Part shown: piece by piece, positions 28,557 through 37,026 of the stretch | Layout: each line of letters begins with the position of its first letter | How positions within the stretch are numbered: the stretch's first letter is position 1 | NCBI RefSeq assembly: GCF_900108485.1 | Contig: NZ_FNXF01000002.1 | Location: 186,001 to 250,000 of the forward strand | Length of the DNA: 64,000 bases | Direction of reading: 5' to 3' | Origin: Rheinheimera pacifica | Lineage (GTDB): Bacteria; Pseudomonadota; Gammaproteobacteria; Enterobacterales; Alteromonadaceae | Program-made: the position numbers and the translations under genes | Notes under the pieces: generated by a model | Told to the model about the DNA's origin: nothing | What the model saw: only the letters and a program-made list of their open reading frames with translations | Databases searched by the model: none

Positions 28557-30125
28557 CTAGCCTGCCGTTAAAAACGTCCGGTAGCTGCGGTTATTGCTGA
28601 CCTGCTGATACTGATAACCCAGTTTATCCAGGTAAGCTGCAATATCGCTGTGATTGGCAACTTCAAAGCCGGCCAGTACATCGCCGGTGGCGGCGCCGTG
28701 GTTACGGTAGTGGAATAAGGTAATATTCCAGTGTTCGCCCAGGGTATTTAAAAAATTCATTAACGCGCCCGGGTATTCCGGGAAGTTAAACTGATACACC
28801 TGCTCTTGCAGTTCACGTGGTGGCATACCGCCGACCATATGCCGCACATGCAGCTTGGCCAGCTCATCATCGGATAAATCCTGATAATCATAACCGGCGT
28901 CACTCAGCAGTTTGGTGACGGTGTTCAGTTCCTGCTGGCCGTGGCGCAGCTTAATACCAACAAAGATATGCGCTTTATTGTCGCTGGCGTAGCGGTAATT
29001 AAATTCGGTAATAGCGCGCCCGCCCAGCGTCTGGCAAAAACGGCGGAAACTGCCTTTTTCTTCCGGAATAGTTACGGCAAACACCGCTTCTTTTTTCTCG
29101 CCCAGCTCACAGCGCTCGGACACATAGCGCAGTGTATCAAAGTTTAAATTGGCCCCGCTTAGCACTGCAGCGAACTGCTGCGGCTTAGCTAAGGTGCTGT
29201 TTTTCAGCTGCTGGCTGTATTTTTTTAAGCCTGCCAATGCCAGCGCGCCAGCCGGTTCGGCCACCGCACGTAAATCATCAAAGATATCTTTTATTGCCGC
29301 ACAGATTTCGTCACTGCTAACCGTAACTACTTCATCGCAAAAACGTTTGGCCAGATTAAAGGTTTCATTGCCGATGCGCTTTACCGCCACGCCATCGGCA
29401 AATAAGCCCACCCGCTCCAGCGTTACCGGCGCCCCTGCGGCCATGGCGGCTTTTAAACAGGCGGCGTCTTCCGGCTCAACACCTATTACTTTAACATTCG
29501 GCTGTATCGCCTTGATATACACCGCCATCCCGGCCAGTAAGCCACCACCGCCAACCGGAATAAACACCGCGTTTAGCTGGTTATGCTGACTAAGCAACTC
29601 TTTGGCCACTGTGCCCTGGCCGGCAATAACGTCGCTGTCGTCAAAGGGTGGAATATAAATAGCGCCCTCGCTGTTGGCCAGGTTAATAGCGTAGCTGTTG
29701 GCTTCATCAAAGGCGGTACCGTGCAGCACCACATTGCCACCCAGCGCTTTTACCGCCGCAACTTTTATTTCCGGTGTAGTGATCGGCATAACAATAGTAG
29801 CATTAAGCCCCAGTTTGCTGGCAGATAACGCCACACCCTGAGCATGGTTACCGGCCGAGGCACACACCACGCTGGCATTGGGGCTGTGCTGTTTTACTTT
29901 GTGCAGCTTATGAAAAGCACCGCGCAGCTTAAACGAGTACACCGGTTGCTTGTCTTCGCGCTTTAACAGTACGTTGTGGCCCAGCCGCTGGCTGAGTTTT
30001 GTCATGCTATCCAGCGGCGTTTCTACCGCAGCCTGATATACCGGCGACAGCAGAATTTCACGCAGATACTGCTGCATCAAATCGGTATCTGTCTGCGCTG
30101 CTTGTACTGTTGCCAGGTTGTTCAT
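28557..30125 (-). CDS. ilvA: Threonine dehydratase, biosynthetic
   Basis: PLP enzyme converting threonine to 2-oxobutanoate and ammonia, the first step towards isoleucine. The 522 residues have the PLP Lys66 in YSFKLRGA, SAGNHAQGVA, the phosphate-binding VGGGGLLAGMA and the C-terminal tandem ACT-like regulatory domains (from about 335, KKEAVFAVTIPEEKGSF and HMVGGMPPRELQE), so it is the long isoleucine-inhibited form. It is the last gene of the ilv operon, separated from ilvD by 346 bases that hold the X/Y repeat; it could therefore be partly uncoupled from the others. Confidence 0.97.
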   Translation of the reverse strand: MNNLATVQAAQTDTDLMQQYLREILLSPVYQAAVETPLDSMTKLSQRLGHNVLLKREDKQPVYSFKLRGAFHKLHKVKQHSPNASVVCASAGNHAQGVALSASKLGLNATIVMPITTPEIKVAAVKALGGNVVLHGTAFDEANSYAINLANSEGAIYIPPFDDSDVIAGQGTVAKELLSQHNQLNAVFIPVGGGGLLAGMAVYIKAIQPNVKVIGVEPEDAACLKAAMAAGAPVTLERVGLFADGVAVKRIGNETFNLAKRFCDEVVTVSSDEICAAIKDIFDDLRAVAEPAGALALAGLKKYSQQLKNSTLAKPQQFAAVLSGANLNFDTLRYVSERCELGEKKEAVFAVTIPEEKGSFRRFCQTLGGRAITEFNYRYASDNKAHIFVGIKLRHGQQELNTVTKLLSDAGYDYQDLSDDELAKLHVRHMVGGMPPRELQEQVYQFNFPEYPGALMNFLNTLGEHWNITLFHYRNHGAATGDVLAGFEVANHSDIAAYLDKLGYQYQQVSNNRSYRTFLTAG

Positions 30126-30197
30126 TGTTGCTCCGGTTGTTTGGTTCTACTACTTTCGTTGTGGTCCAAGCCTGCGACCCAGGTTTAAACTCAGCGC

Positions 30198-30292
30198 CAA
30201 GGAAATACTTTCTTCGCCGCCTTCAAGGATCACATCCCTGTGCCCTTTCAGCCTGTGCGGCATCCCTGCCGCTGCTACGAAAGTACACCTTG
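30198..30292. repeat. Dispersed repeat module X, copy 1
   Basis: About 95 bases, repeated at 56734-56827 with about ten differences. The ends CAAGG...ACTTTC and GAAAGT...CCTTG are inverted. Inside are two hairpins with the same TCCC loop: AAGG..CACA/TGTG.CCTT (30225-30247) and GCGGCA/TGCCGC (30257-30272). It lies in the ilvD-ilvA gap (30126-30471), which holds no gene. Confidence 0.8.
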
Positions 30293-30350
30293 TCCCTTCG
30301 TCTTAAGTCTTGCTGCTTGTGCCATCCGTATCGCTTAAGTCGCTAGCGAA

Positions 30351-30445
30351 GACCATAAACTGCTAAACAAGGCGTCTCCAGCAAGGATGCTGGAGAGGAG
30401 CCTACATGGACGTATTTACGGCGTCCTTGTGTGCAGTTTGTGGTC
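30351..30445. repeat. Dispersed repeat module Y, copy 1
   Basis: A nested palindrome. The outer 13-bp arms (GACCATAAACTGC / GCAGTTTGTGGTC, one G-T wobble) enclose a 6-bp ACAAGG/CCTTGT stem and an 8-bp hairpin TCTCCAGC-AAGGAT-GCTGGAGA (30375-30396). The core from the hairpin to GTATTTACGGCGTCC is shared with 56632-56684, while both stem pairs differ in sequence yet remain complementary. Confidence 0.85.
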
Positions 30446-30471
30446 GAAGCCCACTTAATAGGTTCCGATAT

Positions 30472-32322
30472 TTACCCTTCTAACTTAGACAAATCCCGCA
30501 CAGCACCTTTGTCGGCACTGCTGGCCAGCAGGGCATAGGCTTTCAATGCCGAACTCACCACCCGCTGGCGGTTCTCTGGCTTCCAGCCCTGCTTGCCTTT
30601 GGCATCCATCGCCACACGGCGGCGCGCCAGCTGGTCATCGCTGATAGCGATACCAATTTTGCGGTTGGGAATATCAATCTCAATTTTGTCACCTTCCTGC
30701 ACCAGCGCGATAGCGCCGCCACTGGCGGCTTCTGGTGACACATGGCCAATCGATAACCCCGAAGTACCACCGGAGAAGCGGCCATCAGTGATCAAGGCAC
30801 AGGCTTTACCTAAACCCATCGATTTTAAGTAGCTGGTGGGGTACAGCATTTCCTGCATACCCGGGCCGCCTTTGGGGCCCTCGTAGCGGATAATTACCGC
30901 ATCGCCGGCCACGACTTTACCTTTTAATATCGCCTCTACCGCATCATCCTGGCTTTCAAACACCCGGGCGCGGCCAGTAAAAACTAAGTTTTCTTTCTCT
31001 ACACCAGCGGTTTTCACAATACAGCCCTGCGGTGCCAGGTTACCAAACAGTACGGCCAAGCCACCGTCTTGCGAATAAGCATGTTCTTTACTGCGGATAC
31101 AGCCTTCCACCCGGTCGTCGTCAACACTGGGGTAACGGCAGTTTTGTGAAAAGGCCTGGGTGGTACGGATCCCGGCCGGGCCGGCGGCGTAAAACTGCTG
31201 CACGTCCGTGGAAGGGCTGGTTTTAAGATCCCACTGCTCCAGCACGGCTGCCAGCGAGCTACCGGACACATGCGGCGTATTGGGGTTTAACAAACCGGCA
31301 CGGTTCAGCTCGGCTAAAATGCCGATCACGCCACCGGCGCGGTGCACATCTTCCATATGGTATTTTTGCGTTGACGGCGCCACCTTGCACAAATGCGGCA
31401 CTATGCGCGATAAACGGTCGATATCGGCCATGGTAAAGTCGACTTCTGCCTCTTGCGCTGCAGCCAGCAAATGCAGCACGGTATTGGTTGAGCCACCCAT
31501 GGCAATATCCAGCATCATGGCATTTTCAAAGGCGGTTTTATTGCCGATACTACGCGGTAAGGCACTGGCATCATCATTTTTATACCAGCGATTGCACAGC
31601 TCCATAATTCTGAAACCGGCCTGCACAAATAACTCTTTGCGATCAGCATGAGTGGCCAGCAGTGAGCCATTGCCGGGTTGGCCTAAGCCTAAGGCTTCCA
31701 CTAAGCAATTCATTGAGTTGGCGGTAAACATACCGGAGCAGCTGCCGCACGTCGGGCAGGCGCTGCGTTCAATTTGCTCGCTGTCGCTGTCGGTTACTTT
31801 AGGATCAGCCGCCGACACCATCGCATCAACTAAATCGAGCTTGATAATTTGATCCGATAACTTGGTTTTACCCGCTTCCATCGGGCCGCCGGAGACAAAA
31901 ATAGCCGGTACGTTTAAGCGCATCGCCGCCATTAACATACCGGGCGTGATCTTGTCGCAATTAGAAATACACACCATCGCATCGGCGCAGTGCGCATTGA
32001 CCATATATTCCACCGAGTCGGCAATCAGCTCGCGCGACGGCAGGCTGTACAACATGCCACCATGACCCATGGCTATGCCGTCATCCACCGCTATGGTATT
32101 GAATTCTTTGGCGATGCCACCGGCATCTTCAATGCTTTTCGCCACCAGCTTGCCTAAATCACGCAGGTGCACATGGCCCGGCACAAACTCGCAAAATGAG
32201 TTCACTACGGCAATAATCGGCTTGCCAAAATCGGTGTCTTTAACGCCGGTGGCACGCCACAGTGCGCGGGCGCCCGCCATATTGCGGCCTTCAGTAACGG
32301 TGGCGGATCTTAACTTTGGCAT
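30472..32322 (-). CDS. ilvD: Dihydroxy-acid dehydratase
   Basis: Iron-sulfur enzyme that dehydrates 2,3-dihydroxy acids to the 2-oxo acid precursors of valine, leucine and isoleucine. The length of 616 residues equals the E. coli enzyme. Conserved sites include [27 protein letters not shown], the cluster-binding [19 protein letters not shown] and [16 protein letters not shown]. Position in operon: 51 bases after ilvM. Confidence 0.98.
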   Translation of the reverse strand: MPKLRSATVTEGRNMAGARALWRATGVKDTDFGKPIIAVVNSFCEFVPGHVHLRDLGKLVAKSIEDAGGIAKEFNTIAVDDGIAMGHGGMLYSLPSRELIADSVEYMVNAHCADAMVCISNCDKITPGMLMAAMRLNVPAIFVSGGPMEAGKTKLSDQIIKLDLVDAMVSAADPKVTDSDSEQIERSACPTCGSCSGMFTANSMNCLVEALGLGQPGNGSLLATHADRKELFVQAGFRIMELCNRWYKNDDASALPRSIGNKTAFENAMMLDIAMGGSTNTVLHLLAAAQEAEVDFTMADIDRLSRIVPHLCKVAPSTQKYHMEDVHRAGGVIGILAELNRAGLLNPNTPHVSGSSLAAVLEQWDLKTSPSTDVQQFYAAGPAGIRTTQAFSQNCRYPSVDDDRVEGCIRSKEHAYSQDGGLAVLFGNLAPQGCIVKTAGVEKENLVFTGRARVFESQDDAVEAILKGKVVAGDAVIIRYEGPKGGPGMQEMLYPTSYLKSMGLGKACALITDGRFSGGTSGLSIGHVSPEAASGGAIALVQEGDKIEIDIPNRKIGIAISDDQLARRRVAMDAKGKQGWKPENRQRVVSSALKAYALLASSADKGAVRDLSKLEG

Positions 32323-32373
32323 TGTGGTACTCCGTGTGTTCGGTAAATAAAAAAGTATAGGTTTAATTCAGTG

Positions 32374-32628
32374 TTATGCGCTTAGCACTGCCAGCTCGCT
32401 GCCGGCCAGTTCCAGTTGCTGAATATCGTACAGTTTATGCAGCTGGCTGGTTAATAAGTGAATCGGCTTATCGCTTCTGACTGTCAAAGTAATATTCAAA
32501 CTTTTGGCATCACTGCGTGGTGTCAGTTGCAAGCCGGCCAGCTCATAGCCGCGATAGCGGGTAACCTGTAACAAGCGTTCAACTACAGCCGGGGTATTAG
32601 TGGCGGTGATATTCAGTACGTGGTTCAT
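32374..32628 (-). CDS. ilvM: Acetolactate synthase II small (regulatory) subunit
   Basis: Short regulatory subunit (84 residues) with a single ACT-like domain: [29 protein letters not shown] and a downstream [20 protein letters not shown] segment, as in IlvM. It pairs with IlvG. It overlaps ilvG by 4 bases (ATGA), typical translational coupling of subunits. Confidence 0.93.
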   Translation of the reverse strand: MNHVLNITATNTPAVVERLLQVTRYRGYELAGLQLTPRSDAKSLNITLTVRSDKPIHLLTSQLHKLYDIQQLELAGSELAVLSA

Positions 32629-34280
32629 GCTTTTGCCTCCGTGATCATGTCTTCATTGGCTGCACCCGGCGGTACTAACGGCCAAACGTTGTCTTTATCG
32701 TCAATACATACATGCAGTAAATAAGGCCCGGGCCAGGTAAACATGGCTTCCAGTGCGCTTTCTACTTCGTCCTTACGCGTTATGCAGTGGCCGGGGATAG
32801 CAAAGGCCGCCGCCAGCGCAACAAAATCCGGGTTGTCAGATAAATCGGTTTCGCTGTAACGCTCGTTAAAAAACAGCTGCTGCCACTGCTTCACCATACC
32901 CAGCCGTTGGTTATCGACTATGACAATTTTTACCGGCAGGCGAAAACGCTTAATAGTGGCCAGCTCCTGCACGTTCATCATAAAAGAGCCATCGCCGCTA
33001 ACGGTGATAACCGTATCCTGCGGCCGGGCTAACTTGGCGCCTATCGCCGCCGGCAAGCCAAAACCCATAGTGCCCAGACCGCCGCTGGATAAATGATTAC
33101 GCGGGCTGCTAAAGCGCATATGCTGCGCCACCCACATCTGGTGCTGGCCCACGTCACAGCACACCACGCTGTTATCCGGCATCCGCTCGCTTAATTGCTT
33201 TAACATCAGCGGCGCATAAATGCGCTCGCCCGGGTGATCATAGCGCCAGCCGTATTGCTGCTTTAACTGCGCACACTGCGCCAGCCAATCCACGCAGTTT
33301 GTGCCGGCTGATATTGCCGGCAATATTTGCTTCATATCACCCAGCAGCGCCACATGGGCAAAACGCACCTTGTTAATTTCAGCCGGGTCGATATCGACGT
33401 GGATCACCTTCGCATCCGGCGCGAATTTTTGCAGATTGCCGGTTACCCGATCATCAAAACGGGCGCCCAGGCAGATCAGTAAATCACACTGCTGCACCGC
33501 TAAATTTGCCGCCTGAGTGCCGTGCATTCCCAACATACCCAGGTAATGCGCGTTATCTTTGGCTACCGAGCCCATAGCTTTTAAGGTGGTCACAGAAGGC
33601 ATGGGGTTAGCGGCTAAAAACTGCTGCAGCTGGCTCATCGCGCCGGCCATATGCACACCACCGCCGATATAGGCCATCGGCTTTTGCGCTGCCGCGATTA
33701 AAGCGCGCGCTTTGGCGGCATTAGCCAGTGAGGTGTAAATTGGCGCGGCTGGCTGCGCAGCGTTAAATTCGGCTTGATAGTCGATGTCAGCCAACTGCAC
33801 GTCTTTAGGGATATCGACCAATACCGGGCCCGGGCGGCCGTTACAGGCGATAGCAAAGGCTTCATGTAAGGTTGCAGCCAGCTCGTCGACACTGCGTACC
33901 ATAAAGCTGTGTTTGGTCACCGCCAGGCTTAACCCCAGTACATCTATCTCCTGAAACGCATCGGTGCCCATCACCGCTTGCGAGACCTGGCCGGTAATGG
34001 CCACTACCGGCACGGAGTCCAGCATAGCATCGGCCAGCGAGGTGATAAGGTTAGTTGCGCCCGGGCCAGAGGTGGCCATACAAACGCCAACCTTGCCGGA
34101 AGCACGGGCATAGCCAATGGCCGAGAAGGCGCCGCCCTGCTCATGCCGGCACAGGTAGTGCTTAACGTCGCTTTGATATAATGCGTCGTAAATCGGCATA
34201 ATAGCGCCGCCGGGGTAGCCGAAAATGGTATCGACCCCGTGTTGTTGCAGCACCTTAAGTACCAATTCTGCGCCTTTCAT
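32625..34280 (-). CDS. ilvG: Acetolactate synthase II large subunit
   Basis: Thiamine-diphosphate enzyme joining two pyruvates, or pyruvate and 2-oxobutanoate. The 551-residue frame is uninterrupted, unlike the frameshifted ilvG of E. coli K-12. Features: N-terminal [15 protein letters not shown] with the catalytic Glu in [14 protein letters not shown]-binding region (about 190-340), and the ThDP motif [19 protein letters not shown] with the [11 protein letters not shown] segment. It is the first structural gene after the attenuator. Confidence 0.97.
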   Translation of the reverse strand: MKGAELVLKVLQQHGVDTIFGYPGGAIMPIYDALYQSDVKHYLCRHEQGGAFSAIGYARASGKVGVCMATSGPGATNLITSLADAMLDSVPVVAITGQVSQAVMGTDAFQEIDVLGLSLAVTKHSFMVRSVDELAATLHEAFAIACNGRPGPVLVDIPKDVQLADIDYQAEFNAAQPAAPIYTSLANAAKARALIAAAQKPMAYIGGGVHMAGAMSQLQQFLAANPMPSVTTLKAMGSVAKDNAHYLGMLGMHGTQAANLAVQQCDLLICLGARFDDRVTGNLQKFAPDAKVIHVDIDPAEINKVRFAHVALLGDMKQILPAISAGTNCVDWLAQCAQLKQQYGWRYDHPGERIYAPLMLKQLSERMPDNSVVCCDVGQHQMWVAQHMRFSSPRNHLSSGGLGTMGFGLPAAIGAKLARPQDTVITVSGDGSFMMNVQELATIKRFRLPVKIVIVDNQRLGMVKQWQQLFFNERYSETDLSDNPDFVALAAAFAIPGHCITRKDEVESALEAMFTWPGPYLLHVCIDDKDNVWPLVPPGAANEDMITEAKA

Positions 34281-34327
34281 TTTGTATCCTCTGTATGCTT
34301 AACCGCTTTTTTCAAGGCCCGGAAACG

Positions 34328-34363
34328 ACAAAACCCCCGGTCCTTGCGGAGCGGGGGTTTTGT
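34328..34363 (-). terminator. Attenuator terminator of the ilvLGMDA operon
   Basis: On the minus strand ACAAAACCCCCG and CGGGGGTTTTGT form a 12-bp stem with a 12-base loop, followed by CGTTTC. It lies between the leader peptide gene and ilvG. The 5' arm CCCCCGC can alternatively pair with GCGGGGG inside ilvL codons 20-23, giving an antiterminator. Confidence 0.85.
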
Positions 34364-34381
34364 TGGAATTCGCTTTTTACG

Positions 34382-34471
34382 CTACTTTTTTTCCAAAACA
34401 CCGCCCCCGCGGAGATTAATAATCACCACGACCACGAGGACAATAATGTTCAGAACAGTAGCTAAACGCAT
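34382..34471 (-). CDS. ilvL: ilv operon leader peptide
   Basis: A 29-residue peptide read from the ATG at 34469-34471 to the TAG at 34382-34384. Residues 6-20 (VLNIIVLVVVVIINL) contain 13 Ile, Val or Leu in 15 positions, as expected for a leader whose translation measures charged branched-chain tRNAs. When ribosomes stall in this run, the following GCGGGGG segment is free to pair with the attenuator's CCCCCGC arm and prevents termination; fast translation masks it and lets the terminator form. It is the functional equivalent of E. coli IlvL, though the sequence differs. The 363-base gap before ilvG is otherwise filled by promoter and attenuator. Confidence 0.9.
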   Translation of the reverse strand: MRLATVLNIIVLVVVVIINLRGGGVLEKK

Positions 34472-34549
34472 AATTTGATTCTTACTTATCTGCTTGGTTG
34501 AAATCTGTATTTGTTATTCAGCGCTTTTTAACAGCGCAATTGGCTAATA

Positions 34550-34578
34550 GAAATAGCCGTCTATCAGTCTGAAGTCAA
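34550..34578 (-). promoter_or_regulatory. Sigma-70 promoter of the ilv operon
   Basis: On the minus strand TTGACT and TATTTC are separated by 17 bases. Transcription would begin about 70 bases before the ilvL ATG. A GCGCT/AGCGC hairpin (34521-34537) lies in the untranslated leader. Confidence 0.6.
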
Positions 34579-34643
34579 CAGGTTTTTCTGATTTGCTAAA
34601 AAATTATTCCGTGTAAACTTAGGTTATTCGTTAACCAGCGGCG

Positions 34644-34892
34644 TTGTCTGTGGATCAGTTAGAGCTGTTTGAACTGCCCAATCCCTGTATCGGTGTGTGC
34701 CAGAGCAACAGCCGCGGCTACTGCATTGGCTGCTTGCGCTCACGCGATGAACGCTTTAACTGGCATGCCAAACCGGTAGAAGAGCGCGCGCATATTCTAA
34801 AGCTGCTAAGCCAACGTCGGGCCAGGTTAAACGCCAAAGCGAAAAAGGACACTGACTTACCAATCAGAGGTGAGTCGCTGGATTTGTTTTAA
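34644..34892 (+). CDS. DUF1289 family protein
   Basis: Small soluble protein of about 82 residues with a four-Cys motif, NPCIGVCQSNSRGYCIGCLRSRDE, that defines DUF1289 and probably binds a metal. The C-terminal half is basic (LLSQRRARLNAKAKK). The function is unknown. The start is uncertain: a TTG at 34644 or a GTG at 34650, neither with a strong ribosome-binding site. It is divergent from the ilv operon. Confidence 0.75.
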   Translation: MSVDQLELFELPNPCIGVCQSNSRGYCIGCLRSRDERFNWHAKPVEERAHILKLLSQRRARLNAKAKKDTDLPIRGESLDLF

Positions 34893-34926
34893 ACGCAGGC
34901 TAATCAGCGTCCTGCCAAGAGATCAA

Positions 34927-35910
34927 CTACTGCCCGCTTAACCGTTTACCAAATGAAATAGCATAAGCCGGCGAGCGCATTCTTAACACCGGGTCGTCAC
35001 TGGCGCTAAAGCCACCGCTTAATACATTGGGGTCAAAGTTAATATTGACGCAGCTACCGTCACCACTGGTATTGATACGCAAGGTACCGGCGTTTAACGT
35101 TGGCCGCGCTGGCCATTGCACTGACGGGTCATTCTCGCTATCGGCGGCTTCGCCAAAGCTAATAATCCAGTCAAACTCGACGGCACCATCAGCTAAACGC
35201 TGTTTTAATCTGCCATCAAGAAAATCAGCATTTTGCTGCGCAATTTCTTTAGCAGAAAGCCCTTTAACGCCATCTTTTGGCTGCAAATGCCAGCGTATCT
35301 TAACTTTTTCACCGCCTTTATCGACCAAATAAAAAGTATGAATGCCGAAGTACTCAGCCGTTGCATAACTCCATGGCGGTGGGTTAGCTGCCAGCCACTG
35401 TGCCTGTGGTTGAGTATCGGGATGGGCTGTACGGAAAGCCTGAATTTTGGCGATGTCTGGTTTGCCATCCGCGCTAGGCACAGAGGCCTGTAACAAGCCT
35501 AAAAAATTCTCCGGGTCTTTCGCACCAAATACCGGTGTGGTTAACGTAGCAATATTATGTTTGCTGCCGTCAGCCAGCGTAAACTGCGCCGCTAAACCTC
35601 GTGGTGAGCTGGCATAGTCAGGTGCCGCCGGGTTGCCGCCAGCGAGGGAGAAACGATAGCTGACAGGTATAGCGGAACCGGAGAATAGCGCTGCATCAAA
35701 GCGCGCTGTAGCTTCAGCGCTGGCGGTAAAGTCACCCGTTGCGCAGACACCTTTGGCATGACCTTTACGAATACCTTTGTGCTCACCGAAAATTTTAGCA
35801 AACACCTCGATAAAATCGTTCGGCTGCGCCGGTGCTGCTTGTGCTGCTAAGGGGAAAACTGCCACCACGGCAGCAGACAATACCAGTTTACGAAGTGAAA
35901 CAGCGGGCAT
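34927..35910 (-). CDS. Periplasmic catalase-related peroxidase (SrpA-like)
   Basis: Haem protein of the small catalase-related family, likely reducing organic peroxides in the periplasm. The 327-residue precursor starts at the ATG at 35908-35910 (AGGA upstream) with a signal peptide cleaved after AAQA (residues about 1-25). Family sites are the distal His in KGHAKGVCATGDF, VSYRFSLAGGNP, FGIHTFYLVDKGG and the proximal haem ligand Tyr in RMRSPAYAISFGKR. At this length it lacks the extra domains of true catalases. It lies between DUF1289 and the glsB gene; no operon partner is evident. Confidence 0.88.
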   Translation of the reverse strand: MPAVSLRKLVLSAAVVAVFPLAAQAAPAQPNDFIEVFAKIFGEHKGIRKGHAKGVCATGDFTASAEATARFDAALFSGSAIPVSYRFSLAGGNPAAPDYASSPRGLAAQFTLADGSKHNIATLTTPVFGAKDPENFLGLLQASVPSADGKPDIAKIQAFRTAHPDTQPQAQWLAANPPPWSYATAEYFGIHTFYLVDKGGEKVKIRWHLQPKDGVKGLSAKEIAQQNADFLDGRLKQRLADGAVEFDWIISFGEAADSENDPSVQWPARPTLNAGTLRINTSGDGSCVNINFDPNVLSGGFSASDDPVLRMRSPAYAISFGKRLSGQ

Positions 35911-35999
35911 AAAAAAATCCTGTATCAAGCGCGTAACCAGATTACGCATTGCACTACAGGACAGATGTTTGCCCAAAAATATTTCCGTTAACGGAAAAT

Positions 36000-36245
36000 T
36001 CAGCTGCTTTTTCTTATCAGGCCAATCAAAAATAACAGCACCACAGCACCTACAGTGGCAGTGATCAACGAACCAATCAGGCCGTAAGAAGCCAGGCCAA
36101 CAGCGCTAAATAAAAAGCCGCCGATAAAAGCACCGACAATACCTACAACAATATTACCCAACAGACCAAAACCGCGACCTTTCATAATGGTACCAGCCAA
36201 CCAACCGGCGATGGCACCGATAAGTAAAAACAGAATAAAGCTCAT
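36000..36245 (-). CDS. GlsB/YeaQ/YmgE-type membrane protein
   Basis: Small stress-associated inner-membrane protein (81 residues) with three predicted helices and Gly-zipper-like motifs: LIGAIAGWLAGTIMKGRGFGLLGNIVVGIVGAFIGGFLF (spanning residues 8-46; quoted as landmark GWLAGTIMKGRGFG). The ATG overlaps the stop of the phosphopantetheinyl transferase gene (ATGA), so the two are translated together. Confidence 0.88.
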   Translation of the reverse strand: MSFILFLLIGAIAGWLAGTIMKGRGFGLLGNIVVGIVGAFIGGFLFSAVGLASYGLIGSLITATVGAVVLLFLIGLIRKSS

Positions 36246-36820
36246 GGTACATCCCCTGTGATTTTTAGTTTTGTATCAGCATGTTGATAACATAAGCAAA
36301 GCATATAACCGGGTAATGGCAAGTGTGTTAGTTGTATATTCTGTGGAAGCGGTTGAGCTAACACTGCCAACAGTGGTTGTTTGCTGAATTTGCTGTAAGC
36401 TTCAGCTGCTGTCCAGCTTTGATAAAAGGTTGCGCTATCGGTTGCAGTTTTTAGTGCGGCAAACTGGCCGCTTAACTGCACAAAATCACGTACTTTTATA
36501 TATTCCAGATCCACCCCTACTGGTTGTTGTGGGCTATATACTACTGCCACTGCCTGGCGCGAATGGCTGATACTTAATGCAACTGCTTGTCCTCCGACAT
36601 ACATAGCAGGGGCTTGCGCCGAAGGTAGGGTAATCTGGATCTCTGCAACCGCTACACCGCTTTGCTGCAACAACAGTTGCCGTATCAGAGCCCGGCCATT
36701 ACAAAATTCACGGGCACGCTTATTGCTGAGCGTCAGGCAGTACTGCCACTCATTATCATGCAACCATACCCGACAGTCTTTCACGCTTAATGTTTGTAAG
36801 CGATACGCCAGTGATATCAT
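36242..36820 (-). CDS. 4'-phosphopantetheinyl transferase
   Basis: Transfers the phosphopantetheine arm of CoA to a carrier-protein serine. The Sfp/AcpT-type signatures are ALSISHSRQAVAVVYS, VGVDLEYIKVRDF and YQSWTAAEAYSKF; the usual Lys before the catalytic Glu (WxxKEA) is Ala here. It starts next to the aryl polyene operon on the other strand, so it is the likely activator of the two carrier proteins there. The frame is open to a GTG at 36877; I chose the ATG at 36818-36820, without a well-placed ribosome-binding site, so the start is uncertain by about 19 residues. Confidence 0.83.
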   Translation of the reverse strand: MISLAYRLQTLSVKDCRVWLHDNEWQYCLTLSNKRAREFCNGRALIRQLLLQQSGVAVAEIQITLPSAQAPAMYVGGQAVALSISHSRQAVAVVYSPQQPVGVDLEYIKVRDFVQLSGQFAALKTATDSATFYQSWTAAEAYSKFSKQPLLAVLAQPLPQNIQLTHLPLPGYMLCLCYQHADTKLKITGDVP

Positions 36821-36946
36821 AAAATGTGCTGCTATTTCCTGTTTGTTTTTCTTCACCTGCGCTACCAGTACTGCCACAACGCAGCGCCTGATAGCTAAGA
36901 TTTAAAGCTGCATAACAACACCGCCTTTGATGGTGGCCAGCTTTTA

Positions 36947-36976
36947 TTTACTTTTTGGTGTATTTTTTTATATGAT
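36947..36976 (+). promoter_or_regulatory. Possible promoter of the aryl polyene operon
   Basis: TTTACT and TATGAT are 18 bases apart in an AT-rich stretch, about 50 bases before the first operon gene. No activator site was recognised. Confidence 0.4.
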
Positions 36977-37026
36977 ACTCCGCTTTTTAGTGGTTATTTC
37001 TGCGGCTCAGTGGGTAACAAATTCTG

